A stretch of DNA of 64,000 nucleotides from Myxococcales bacterium (GTDB lineage: Bacteria; Myxococcota_A; Polyangia; Polyangiales; Ga0077539). The translations under genes and the position numbers were made by a program. The notes beneath the pieces were generated by a model, which worked only from the letters and a program-made list of their open reading frames with translations, was not told where the DNA came from and did not search any database. The stretch covers positions 1 through 64,000 of the forward strand of contig JAAFIF010000014.1 of NCBI GenBank assembly GCA_013298625.1. Reading direction: 5' to 3'. Of this stretch, positions 46,201-53,758 are shown piece after piece (position 1 is the stretch's first letter; every line of letters starts with the position of its first letter).

Positions 46201-46733
46201 CCCTCGGCGACGTAGAGGTCGCGCAGTCCGTCGCCGTTGAAGTCGGCCATGCGGACCGCGCCGAGCGCAGGACCGAAGGTGTCGCTGGCCGTTCTCCACA
46301 CGAGGCGTCCGTCGCGGCCGTTGAAGACAGCGATGATCGCGGGATAGCCGACGGCGATCACCTCGGGTTCGCGGTCGCCGTTGACGTCTTCGACGGCGAC
46401 GAGGCGGGTGAGCCCGTAGCTGCCTGTCTCCCAGAGGATGCTGTCATCGGGGCGCTTCACGACGATGCGTCCGCCGGTGTTGATGACGATCTCGGGCGTG
46501 CTGTCGGCGTTGACGTCAGCGGCGATGAAGTCGTCGCTGTCGACGCGGCCGCCGAGGTAGTAGCTCCACGCGCGCACGGGGCGCTCGAGGTTGGCCGCGG
46601 CGGACGCGGTCGCGTTGCGCGAGGCGTTGCGACGAAACATCGGCCAGTCCGCGTGCGTGACCGAGGGCGCGAGCGCTGCCGAGAGGGCGAAGAGCGGGAG
46701 GAGCTGTCGAGCGAAGCGAGTGCGGTTCTTCAC
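43230..46733 (-). CDS. FG-GAP repeat surface protein with fibronectin-like domain and MYXO-CTERM-like tail
   Basis: An exported protein of 1167 residues. Residues 1-27 are a signal peptide (LLPLFALSAALAPSVTHA). Residues 60-870 contain many FG-GAP/VCBS-like repeats, with calcium-binding cores such as DVNADSTPEIV, DVNGDREPEVIAV, DFNGDGLRDLYV, DVDGDGAKDIV and DTDADGTDEIV; these form beta-propellers. A fibronectin-like domain (DTDPPRVPAMDVDER through VSRGV, ends ADGVRF-like) follows near 1000. The C-terminus has a short Gly/Ser stretch with GGCGCRVPS, a hydrophobic helix and ARSRRRA, matching the MYXO-CTERM sorting signal. The GTG at 46733 overlaps the stop of the hydrolase gene (GTGA), which sets this start. 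Confidence 0.85.
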   Translation of the reverse strand: MKNRTRFARQLLPLFALSAALAPSVTHADWPMFRRNASRNATASAAANLERPVRAWSYYLGGRVDSDDFIAADVNADSTPEIVINTGGRIVVKRPDDSILWETGSYGLTRLVAVEDVNGDREPEVIAVGYPAIIAVFNGRDGRLVWRTASDTFGPALGAVRMADFNGDGLRDLYVAEGNCGSVGQRGDFAYAYTFGRGFGSGVEDMSTRLWQLERGRDYVCGYYDAIADMTDDGRPDILAYSSDRVWLFDGTTGQKISSGDAALQNGYPLGFSLPYGSFSSDPVDLDGDRRTELVGYTNNNYAPAINSRTVFVLDYDPARPQAQRLRVRWRSGVPSLANDTHRFVDYGAVDLDRDGRAEVTSTFDVQGMGPSTLIRRSSDGTVVARINGATIAGIIDTGPGLPLTILVKRGTSLEGYRFTTFAGAPMGGFVATTPAFVIANADVVNFSNITRRQRGYADSSIVTVPEADGTHRALLVSTNSGQRIVSYNIREEGAAVRLNELDLGAGLTVGAVQPQQNLSAMGDGLLLSRSDGVMVVLDRQLAPRNLGTSEVPLPGVRFGGYYSGGCGSFAAPVASRLDGRGDSILMVNSQRELLRLDAATATRVRPPEVAWRWAGAAAPNIIDVDGDGAKDIVAVTDTRLSGQFGTVNARRADGTSSIFSRFIPDTSTESVYGDVVPLAGPGGVRLSVVAANSGDGNSRAYVFSARGDRLFATPPTRFAGSGLGYISAYDITGDMRDDFMFEQAAVLYLVNGDSGAALGQGLATYPQMNVITAGRAGATQFITGGAYARVEGIRLERDAMMNYVPAAQWSWSNTTYPLGSPSNCFGAVVQCPDGLRYAQAVSTSPRVVVTNATTGAIVFDVPLAQGRAFESEIELRASVAAPGLLTNVNATPSITGSATMTPAFVVGSSEGYLYALDACSATPNVRWAMNFRAPVGEAIFADTDADGTDEIVVSSADGFLHGIDTETFPAPSFVNDTDPPRVPAMDVDERVGTSLEAVWAPVMGATAYEWALFTASGSPVSRGVRPEDGPFIRTTNTTAFWNEGLVDGTRYLFAVRAIGAGGVASVETLSDGVRFVRGSTAVDAGSDASDDASVTDTGVPSDAGADAGATADAASMDAANDAGGGSSAGGCGCRVPSRSAPNAPAAALTVLAALAAIATARSRRRA

Positions 46734-47536
46734 GGATGTGCATCGTACACAGCGTTGAAGAACGCGAGAACCGCCGCGTTGACGAGCGATGCGTGCGTGA
46801 GTGGGGCCATGTGACCGGCGCCCTCGAAGCGCTGGATCCGCGCGTTGCGCATCGCGTCGCACGCGAGCTGCGCGCTCTCTCGGGCGGCGGTGGGCGAGGT
46901 GTCACCCGTGAGGAAGAGCGTGGGAATCGTCAGTGATTTCAACGCTTCGACGGTGACCGTCGCCGTGGGGACCACGAGGGCCTGGCGGTGCGCTTCGTGG
47001 GCGGTCGAGAGGTATTGCTCGCGCGTGGGGGCGGGGAGCGAGCGGTAGAAGCCAGGGCCGTTCCACCAGTCGATGAAGCCTTCGAGCCAGAGGGCGTACT
47101 GGTCGCTGGTGTCGCGGGCCATGAGCGTGTTGATCGAGGCGACCTGGGCGCGGGCCTCGGGGCTCCCGTGCGCTTGCGCGAGCACGACGATGACCGGCTC
47201 GAAGAGGGCGAGCGCGCGAAACTTCTCGGGCGCGCGCAGGGCGGCTTCGAGCGCGACGAGCCCGCCGTACGAGTGGGCGAAGACCGACACGGGCTCGGGG
47301 ATCGTGTCGAGCAGCGCGAGCAGGGCGTCGACCTCGCGCGCGAGCGAGTGCGGTTCGTCCCCGAGCGGAGTGCGTCCGACGCCCAGCAAATCCGCGGCGA
47401 ACACCGTGTACGACGGGGATGCATCGCGCACGAAGCGCGCCCACTGGCGAGAGGACATCCCGCTCGCGTGCAGCGTGACGATGGCGGGGCCAGCGCCGAC
47501 GGGCTGAGCGACGAGCGGAGCAACAGAGCGAGTCAT
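46730..47536 (-). CDS. Alpha/beta hydrolase
   Basis: A 268-residue cytoplasmic-looking protein. LHASGMSSRQWARF is the oxyanion-loop region, FAADLLGVGRT the next strand, VFAHSYGGLVALE carries the Ser nucleophile (H-S-Y-G-G), LFLTGDTSP the acid-bearing strand and FEGAGHMAPLTH the catalytic His. Substrate unknown: esterase, lactonase or epoxide hydrolase are possible. I start at the ATG at 47536 (MTRSVAPL). It overlaps the FG-GAP gene by four bases, an odd pairing of a soluble enzyme with a giant surface protein. Confidence 0.85.
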   Translation of the reverse strand: MTRSVAPLVAQPVGAGPAIVTLHASGMSSRQWARFVRDASPSYTVFAADLLGVGRTPLGDEPHSLAREVDALLALLDTIPEPVSVFAHSYGGLVALEAALRAPEKFRALALFEPVIVVLAQAHGSPEARAQVASINTLMARDTSDQYALWLEGFIDWWNGPGFYRSLPAPTREQYLSTAHEAHRQALVVPTATVTVEALKSLTIPTLFLTGDTSPTAARESAQLACDAMRNARIQRFEGAGHMAPLTHASLVNAAVLAFFNAVYDAHP

Positions 47537-47621
47537 GCGCGGACGGTGCCGCAACGAGCGGCGGTGATGCAACGGTGAGTGGACAGCGCGCGGGGCGCGA
47601 CACAGCGTGGGCGGGCTCGTC

Positions 47622-48401
47622 ATGCGCGTGCTCTCGGTCGACGCGAAGCCCTTTCACTACCTGCGCTACCTCAACGCCGCTCCGCACGGGCGCGGGGTCG
47701 AGAGCGCGCGGCTGCCGTTCGTGCGCGCGAAGGTCGACCGGCTTCCTGCGGGCTGCGGCGCGGTGGTGTTCGCGTCGGACTTGCAGGGCAGGGTCGCGCC
47801 GAGTCGCTTCGGCGCCGACGAGCTCTTGCTGGGGGAGGCGGTGGCGACCGAGCTCGAAGCGCTGGGCGACGAGCGGGTGATTCCGTCGGTGATGGGCGCG
47901 GTGTTGGCGGGGGATTTGTACAGCGTTCCGGGCGCTGCGAAGCGAGGAGGGTACGGGCCTGTGCACGCGGTGTACGACGCGTTTGCGAGCGTGTGCGCGT
48001 GGGTGCTCGGCGTCGCGGGCAACCACGACGACGTCTCTCGCGGGGTCGCGTCTCCCTCGGTCTTGCTCGACGGCGACGTGGTGAGCGCGGGCGGCGTGCG
48101 CTTCGGCGGCGTCGGTTTCGTCAGCGGAAACCCTTCGAAACCCGGTCGTCGCTTCGAGTCCGATCAGCTCGCGAGCGTCGAGCTCGTGCTCGAAGAGGGC
48201 GTCGATGTCCTCGTGTTGCACGAAGGGCCGAGCGACCCCGAAGGGCAGGACGGCAGCGACGAGCTGCGCGCCAGAATCGTCGGCGCGCGCGTGGGGTTGA
48301 CTGTCTTCGGCCACACGGGTTGGCGGCGCCCGCTCGTCGAGCTCGCCGACGGCGTGCAGGCGCTCAACGTGCACGAGCGCGTGGTGATCGCGACGGTGTG
48401 A
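47622..48401 (+). CDS. Calcineurin-like metallophosphoesterase
   Basis: A 259-residue protein with the metallophosphoesterase motifs in order: FASDLQGR, LAGDLYS, VAGNHDD, LVLHEGP and VFGHTGWRRP. Together they bind two metal ions that hydrolyse phosphate esters. No signal peptide, so cytoplasmic. The ATG at 47622 is used; a GTG at 47607 would add five residues. It is divergent from the hydrolase gene with 85 bp between and has no coupled partner. Confidence 0.82.
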   Translation: MRVLSVDAKPFHYLRYLNAAPHGRGVESARLPFVRAKVDRLPAGCGAVVFASDLQGRVAPSRFGADELLLGEAVATELEALGDERVIPSVMGAVLAGDLYSVPGAAKRGGYGPVHAVYDAFASVCAWVLGVAGNHDDVSRGVASPSVLLDGDVVSAGGVRFGGVGFVSGNPSKPGRRFESDQLASVELVLEEGVDVLVLHEGPSDPEGQDGSDELRARIVGARVGLTVFGHTGWRRPLVELADGVQALNVHERVVIATV

Positions 48402-48567
48402 GCTGCGGGTGAGCGCGGCGCGGATGCGAGCGCCTCGAGCGGACGCTGCCTGTCACCCACAGACGCTCGGGCAACGTTGCGCTCTTCGCCGCGCGGAGGG
48501 CGCGTGCTGCGACGGGCGACGCTGAAGAAGTCACAGGATCGGGCCGCCTCGGCGCTTCGCCAACAGC

Positions 48568-49881
48568 TCACTGACAGATGGGGCCGAACCCCGTCGCGTT
48601 GCAGCGCAGCCCTGCTTCGCACATGGTGCCGTTGCAGCACGGGGTGTTGCGAATACCGCACTGGCAAATGGGCCCGAAGCCCGTGCTGTTGCACACGAGG
48701 TTGGCCTCGCACATGGTGCCGCTGCAGCAGGGGGTGTTGCGGTTTCCGCACTGGCAGATGGGGCCGAAGCCCGTGTCGAGGCAGGAGGCCCCGCCGCGGT
48801 CGCATACGCGCCCGGTGCAGCACGGTTGATTGCGGTCACCGCACGCGCAGATGGGGCCGAAGCCCGTCGCGACGCAGAAGAGATCGGCGCCGCACTGGGT
48901 CGAGTTGCAGCAAGGCGAGTCGCGCCGTCCGCAGCGGCAGAAGCTCCCGCCCGCGTCGTCGAGGCAGGTCGTGCCGAGGTTGCACATGCGGTTGTTGCAG
49001 CAGGGCTGATCGACGCCGCCGCACGCCTGGCAGAGCGGCGCGCGACACACCGCGCCTTCGTTGCAGAACAGCGTCGCGCAGCAGCGTTGGCCGGGGGCTC
49101 CGCAGGGGATCTGACACGTTCCGTTGGTGCAGCTCGCGCCTGCCGCAGCGCAGCCGTTGTTGGCGCAGCAGCGCTGCAACTCTGCTCCGCACGGCGCGCA
49201 CGTCCCGCCGTCGCACACCGCGTCCGCCGCGCACGCGGGGCCCATCGCGCAGCACGGCTGTCCGCGCGCGCCGCACGGTGGCGGCGGTGGCGGTGGAGTG
49301 GAAACATCCCGCGCAGCGTCGGCGCGAGTCGCGTCGATCGTGCTCGCCGCGTCGCGTCCGGGCATCGTGGGGGTGGCGTTGACGGCCACGCACTCGCCGA
49401 GGTCGCCGCACGTGCGGCCAGTGCCTTCGCAGAGCTCTTGTTGCGTGCACAGCGCGCGACCGATGCGCGCGCACTCGGTCTCGGGCGCGGCGCGGGTGCA
49501 GCCTGCGGGCAAGAAGATGCGCAGCTGGGCCCTCGTGGCTGCGGTGAACTGAAACGACAAGTTGCGGCGCAGGGTGACGTTTTCGTGCGAGAGCGTGACG
49601 AGCGCGCTGACCTCTCCGTTGCGCGGCTGCGACGCGGTTGGGACGATGGTAAACGAGTGCGGCCCGAGCGCGTCGCGGCCGATCGTGAGCCGGTGATCGG
49701 GCGTCGTGGTGGCGGCGATGAGCGACGCGCCCTCGCGCACGGTGGCAGTGAGCGTCCACGGCCCGACGCGGGGAAGATCAGAGTCGACGATGATCTCGAC
49801 CGAGGTCGCAGGCGAGATGCACGCCGAGAGATGGATCAGCGCTGCGAGAGCGAGGGGGACGGAGCGGCGCACGGGGGACAT
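48568..49881 (-). CDS. Secreted lipoprotein with tandem CC-type Cys modules
   Basis: A 437-residue lipoprotein (signal ends LIHLSAC). Residues 25-140 look like a beta-sandwich related to the N-terminal part of the protein at 39526 (VEIIVDSDLPRVGPWTLTATV; PRNGEVSALVTL). After a Pro-rich linker come eight modules of about 30 residues with adjacent cysteines, such as CGNRNTPCCSGTMCEANLVC, many ending FGPICQC. The adjacent Cys pair in each module suggests a knotted, rigid stalk. I start at the ATG at 49881 (MSPVRRSV). Monocistronic by position; function unknown. Confidence 0.72.
   Translation of the reverse strand: MSPVRRSVPLALAALIHLSACISPATSVEIIVDSDLPRVGPWTLTATVREGASLIAATTTPDHRLTIGRDALGPHSFTIVPTASQPRNGEVSALVTLSHENVTLRRNLSFQFTAATRAQLRIFLPAGCTRAAPETECARIGRALCTQQELCEGTGRTCGDLGECVAVNATPTMPGRDAASTIDATRADAARDVSTPPPPPPPCGARGQPCCAMGPACAADAVCDGGTCAPCGAELQRCCANNGCAAAGASCTNGTCQIPCGAPGQRCCATLFCNEGAVCRAPLCQACGGVDQPCCNNRMCNLGTTCLDDAGGSFCRCGRRDSPCCNSTQCGADLFCVATGFGPICACGDRNQPCCTGRVCDRGGASCLDTGFGPICQCGNRNTPCCSGTMCEANLVCNSTGFGPICQCGIRNTPCCNGTMCEAGLRCNATGFGPICQ
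48575..49260 (-). repeat. Tandem CC-type Cys modules
   Basis: About eight imperfect repeats of 80-90 bp. The last three copies (coding 3' end) are most alike, with the shared end FGPICQC. Array length may vary between strains. Confidence 0.75.
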
Positions 49882-50117
49882 GGTAGCGGACGACGCGAGC
49901 GAAGAAGTGCGCGGTGCGCGACGAAACACGCGCGATCGCCGGAGGCCCTAGGGCGACCCGCATCTGTGCGAAACCACAGCCGTGCCGTTGCCTCGCGAGG
50001 GGGATGATGGGCCCGCACCAGAGCGCATTGTGCGACGGCGAGCCGCATGGGGCGTTGCCCGGCGGAGGCGCGGCGCTCACGCAGACGGCGAACTGACGGG
50101 GCGCGCGGACGAGCGCG

Positions 50118-50633
50118 TCAGGCGCGGGACTCGCTCGCGTGCTTCTTGCGCATTTCGCGGTCGATCATGCGTCGCTTCAAGAGCGAGACGCGGTCGGTCA
50201 TGAGCTTGCCGTCGAGGTGGTCGTACTCGTGCTGCAGGGCGATGGCGAGCAGTCCGTCGGCCTCGAGGGTGAACTCTTTGCCGTGCGCGTCGAGGGCGCG
50301 GACCTTCACTTTCTCGGCGCGCTCGATCTCGACATGCACGCCCGGAAACGACAGGCACCCCTCCTCCCACACGATCACGCCGTGCTTCTCGACGAACTCG
50401 GGGTTGATGAACGCGCGCAGCTGCGAGGGCTCATTTTCGCCGGCGATGTCAATCACGAACACGCGCAGCGACACGCCGATCTGCGGAGCGGCGAGTCCGA
50501 CGCCGGGGGCTGCGTACATGGTCTCTGCCATGTCCTCCACGAGGGTGCGGATCTCGTCGGTGACCTCGGCCACGGGCTCGGCTTCGTAGGTCAGTCGCTT
50601 GTCGGGGTACTCCAGGATCGTTCGGATCGCCAT
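50118..50633 (-). CDS. def: Peptide deformylase
   Basis: A metalloenzyme that removes the formyl group from the N-terminal Met of new proteins. The 171-residue protein has all three family motifs: GVGLAAPQIG, EEGCLSFPG with the metal-binding Cys, and HEYDHLDG with the two metal-binding His. I start at the ATG at 50633 (MAIRTILEYPD). The partner fmt is not adjacent. It is divergent from the cupredoxin-like gene with 58 bp between. Confidence 0.95.
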   Translation of the reverse strand: MAIRTILEYPDKRLTYEAEPVAEVTDEIRTLVEDMAETMYAAPGVGLAAPQIGVSLRVFVIDIAGENEPSQLRAFINPEFVEKHGVIVWEEGCLSFPGVHVEIERAEKVKVRALDAHGKEFTLEADGLLAIALQHEYDHLDGKLMTDRVSLLKRRMIDREMRKKHASESRA

Positions 50634-50691
50634 GGGGAGTGTTGAATAGTCCCTGCCAAAATGGACGGCAAGCGTCGTACGCTCCCGCTTT

Positions 50692-51486
50692 GTGAAACGA
50701 CCATTCTCCGTCGCGTGGTTCGTGCTCGCCCTCGGCACGACCAGCGCCGCGAACGCCGGTGATCTCCGTGGATCGCTGCAAGGGCTCGACACGCTGCGCA
50801 GCACGCCTGTGCCTGAAGTGCCCGAACGAAGGCTCTATTTCTGGATGCAGTCGAACGGCGCGCTCGCCACGCGCGACGCGCGGCCGAACCCCGAGCGCGA
50901 CGTCGCGGTCGTGCTGTCGGGCGACAACGTGCCCGAGAGCGCGCAGCCAGTGCCGGTGACGGTGGCGGGCGGGACGTGCCAGCCGGGGACGGTCCTGGTC
51001 AACCCTGGGACGACGTTGAACATCCGCAACGTCGACTGGTTTGCGCACGAGCTGTTCTTGACGGCGCCCAACAACGAGACGCCCATCGAGGGGTTTGCCC
51101 CCGAGGCGACCGCGCCGAACAGCCAGCGCTCGGCGCAGGTTCGAACCGCGGGAACGTACGTGATCCGCGACCGGCTCAACCCGATGTTTCGCTGTTGGGT
51201 GGTCGTCGGGCCGGGGCAGGGGAGGCACATCTCTCCTGCGGCGGACGGGACGTTTCGCACGTCCAACGTGGCCGACGGAGAGTACACGCTCAAGGTGTTC
51301 TTCGAGGGGCGCGTGGTCGCGACGAGCACGGCGCGCGTCGCCGGTCGCGAGACCACGGTCCCGGCGATCAACCTCGCTGCGCCGCCGCCGAGCGAAGGCA
51401 ACGCGGCTGGCGCGGCCGGCGCAAACGGCGCCGCGGCGCCTGGCAACAACCCCGCCCCGCAGGGCCGTCGACGGAGAGGGCGCTGA
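50692..51486 (+). CDS. Exported cupredoxin-like protein with carboxypeptidase-regulatory-like part
   Basis: A 264-residue protein starting with a GTG and a signal peptide ending ANA. Residues 95-180 (TVLVNPGTTLNIRNVDWFAHE, then RAGTYVIRD-like and FRCWVVVGPG) resemble a cupredoxin/plastocyanin-like sandwich with His and Cys in copper-ligand-like places, but the C-terminal ligand loop is not clearly complete. DGTFRTSNVADGEYTLKVFF is a later strand pattern seen in carboxypeptidase-regulatory-like domains. A basic tail (RRRRGR) closes it. Six bases separate it from the membrane protein gene, so they form an operon. Confidence 0.65.
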   Translation: MKRPFSVAWFVLALGTTSAANAGDLRGSLQGLDTLRSTPVPEVPERRLYFWMQSNGALATRDARPNPERDVAVVLSGDNVPESAQPVPVTVAGGTCQPGTVLVNPGTTLNIRNVDWFAHELFLTAPNNETPIEGFAPEATAPNSQRSAQVRTAGTYVIRDRLNPMFRCWVVVGPGQGRHISPAADGTFRTSNVADGEYTLKVFFEGRVVATSTARVAGRETTVPAINLAAPPPSEGNAAGAAGANGAAAPGNNPAPQGRRRRGR

Positions 51487-51492
51487 ACGCCA

Positions 51493-53106
51493 ATGCTGCT
51501 TTCGAGGTTTTGGTATTTGTTGCTCGCGACGATCGCCTCTGTGGCGCTCGCGTTCGCGATGCTGGTGCGCGGGGCCTACGAGCACGACCGCGCCAAGGAC
51601 GCCGAGACGCTGCTCGCGGGAGACCGCAGGCAGATCGAAGAGTACCTGCGCACCGACGCGCGGGTGCGCATCGACACGCTGCGCGAGCTGTCGACGAGCT
51701 CGGATTTCACCCGGCTGATGAATCAAGCGCGCGAGCGGCAAAACGACTCGACGCTGCGTGACCTCGCGCAGAGGATTCAGCAGCAGCTCGGGACGCTGAA
51801 CAACCGCCTCGAGGACGGCTCGCGCGCGCACATGTTGATCGCCGTGGACCCGCGCGGGATCGTGGTGGGGCGCGACGGGTTCAACAGCGGGCAGGGCATC
51901 GGGGACTTCATCGGGGCGCACCCGGTGGTGGCCGCGGCGCTCAACGGGTATCTGCGGGACGACGCGTGGGCGCTGCAGGGAAGCGTGTACAGGCTCGCGG
52001 CGGTTCCGGTGATCCACCAGGGGCGGTACGTGGGCGCGCTGGTCGGCGGTCGCACGGTCGACGACGTGTTCGTCACGAGGATCTCCGACGCGCTCGCGGG
52101 CGCGACGGTGGGCTTCTTCTCGAGCGGTCACATGGACGCCGCGCACGACGGGCTCCCCGAGCGCGGACGCCCCGCGGTGCGTGCGGTTTTGCTCGGCGAA
52201 ATGCTCCCGAGGCTCTCGACCGAGAGCACCACCCGCGAGTGGAACACCCGCGGCTACACCAACGTCCAGCAAGTGGACAACGGCCACGGCGTGGCGGTGT
52301 TCGCGAAGGTTCCCGGCATGGTCGGCCTGGCGGGCGGCGGCTTCGTCGTCGCGCGGCCCAAGCCCTTCTTGCCGTCGGACTTCTTGCTGCACCCGCCCGG
52401 AGACCTCACCAAGAGCATCAAGTGGGGCGCCGTCATCGGCTTCGGCGTCCTGTCGTTTGTGCTCGCGATGCTCTGGCTCTGGCTCGAGCACGACGGCCCC
52501 AACTCGCAGCTGCGCAAGATGCTCGGGCTGCTCGCCTCGCGAAAGGTCGAGCGCCTCGACCCGCTCAAGCTCCGCGCGAGCGCGCGGCGCATGGCGCTGG
52601 CCATCAACGAAGCGTTCGAAGCTGCGATGAAGGCCGAGCTCACCCGCGCAGGGGCCGCTCCGCGTCGGTCCGTCGAAGACATCGACAAGCTGCTCGGACC
52701 GGACAGCATGGGTGACCCCGAGCTGGCCAATCAGATCGCGTTTCCTCCGCCTGCGCCGGGGCAGCCGCCGCCTCCGCCGCGCCCCGCAGGAGGCCCGCCC
52801 GGTCCGCCGCCGCGCCCCGGCGTGGTCTCGTCTCTTGATTTCGTGGGTGACGGACCCTCGAAGGCCCACGCGATCTTCGCCAACGCCAACGAAGAGCAAG
52901 CGCACTGGCGCGAGGTCTTCGACGCCTTCGTCGCCGAGCGAAAGAAGAACAACGAGAGCCTCGACGGCGTGACGTTCGAGAAGCTCTCGGCCACGCTCGA
53001 GCGCAACAAGTCGGCGCTGATCGAGAAGACGCAGTGCCGCTCGGTGCGCTTCGCCGTGCACTCGAAGGACGGCAAGGCCGCCCTGCGCGCGACGCCCATC
53101 AAGTGA
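51493..53106 (+). CDS. Membrane protein with dCache-like sensor and MXAN_5187-like C-terminus
   Basis: A 537-residue protein. One N-terminal helix (LLLATIASVALAFAMLV) and a second near residue 315 flank about 270 residues that should be periplasmic. That part contains MLIAVDPRGIVVGRDG and GLAGGGFVVARP, as in dCache sensor modules. The cytoplasmic part has helices, a Pro-rich stretch (PPPPPRPAGGPPGPPP) and a final domain with VFDAFVAERKKNNES and CRSVRFAVHSKDGKAAL that resembles the MXAN_5187-family C-terminus. No kinase or cyclase domain is attached. It shares an operon with the cupredoxin-like gene. Confidence 0.65.
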   Translation: MLLSRFWYLLLATIASVALAFAMLVRGAYEHDRAKDAETLLAGDRRQIEEYLRTDARVRIDTLRELSTSSDFTRLMNQARERQNDSTLRDLAQRIQQQLGTLNNRLEDGSRAHMLIAVDPRGIVVGRDGFNSGQGIGDFIGAHPVVAAALNGYLRDDAWALQGSVYRLAAVPVIHQGRYVGALVGGRTVDDVFVTRISDALAGATVGFFSSGHMDAAHDGLPERGRPAVRAVLLGEMLPRLSTESTTREWNTRGYTNVQQVDNGHGVAVFAKVPGMVGLAGGGFVVARPKPFLPSDFLLHPPGDLTKSIKWGAVIGFGVLSFVLAMLWLWLEHDGPNSQLRKMLGLLASRKVERLDPLKLRASARRMALAINEAFEAAMKAELTRAGAAPRRSVEDIDKLLGPDSMGDPELANQIAFPPPAPGQPPPPPRPAGGPPGPPPRPGVVSSLDFVGDGPSKAHAIFANANEEQAHWREVFDAFVAERKKNNESLDGVTFEKLSATLERNKSALIEKTQCRSVRFAVHSKDGKAALRATPIK

Positions 53107-53125
53107 GCGCTCGGGGGGATCGCGC

Positions 53126-53635
53126 TTACTTCTTGTGACCGAGGTACTCGGTCCACACCGTGGCGACGACGTTGGCGACGATGCCGTCGGCCACGCGCAA
53201 TCGGCGGGACAATTCGCGGGCGATGTTCATCACGACCATCGCGTACGACGCGAGGTCGCGTCGGTAGAGCTTGTCGAGGTCGCCCGCAGACATCACCAGC
53301 AACAGCGACGGAGCGAGCGATCGCACCGTGGCCGAGCGCGGCATCACGTCGAGGATGGACATCTCGCCCACCCAGTCGCCGGGGCCGAGCATCGCGAAGC
53401 GCGCCTCGGAGCCGCTGGGGGTCTTCTTGACCACCTCGAGCTCACCGCCGATCACGACGAACATGTCTCGCGCGGTTTCTCCCTCGCGCATGACGAACTC
53501 GCCCGCTTCGACGGTGGCGACCGTCAAGTCTGCGAGCAGCGCGTCGAGCGCGTCGTCCGAGAGCCCTGCGAAGAGCCCGATGTCTCGGAGCTGTTCGCGG
53601 CGGATGAGTTCCGAGGCCGAACGCTGTGCTTTCAT
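53126..53635 (-). CDS. Cyclic-nucleotide-binding domain protein without HTH
   Basis: A 169-residue single-domain protein. LFAGLSDDALDALLADL opens the cNMP fold, GEFVMREGETARDMFVVIGGE continues it (fragment) and GDWVGEMSIL...PRSATV is the phosphate-binding cassette, with the conserved Gly-Glu and Arg. The C-terminal helix leads straight to the end, so the DNA-binding domain of Crp/Fnr regulators is absent. It may bind cAMP or cGMP and act through protein contacts. I start at the ATG at 53635 (MKAQRSASEL). Confidence 0.82.
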   Translation of the reverse strand: MKAQRSASELIRREQLRDIGLFAGLSDDALDALLADLTVATVEAGEFVMREGETARDMFVVIGGELEVVKKTPSGSEARFAMLGPGDWVGEMSILDVMPRSATVRSLAPSLLLVMSAGDLDKLYRRDLASYAMVVMNIARELSRRLRVADGIVANVVATVWTEYLGHKK

Positions 53636-53758
53636 GACGGGGGCGGAGTGTACGCAACTCTCTGCGCGAGCGAAGCGCAGAAGCAGAGCCGTCGAGGCCC
53701 GTCGCAAATGCAGAAAATACGGCGGACACGGCGGCAATGAGGCTAGACTTCACGTGAC

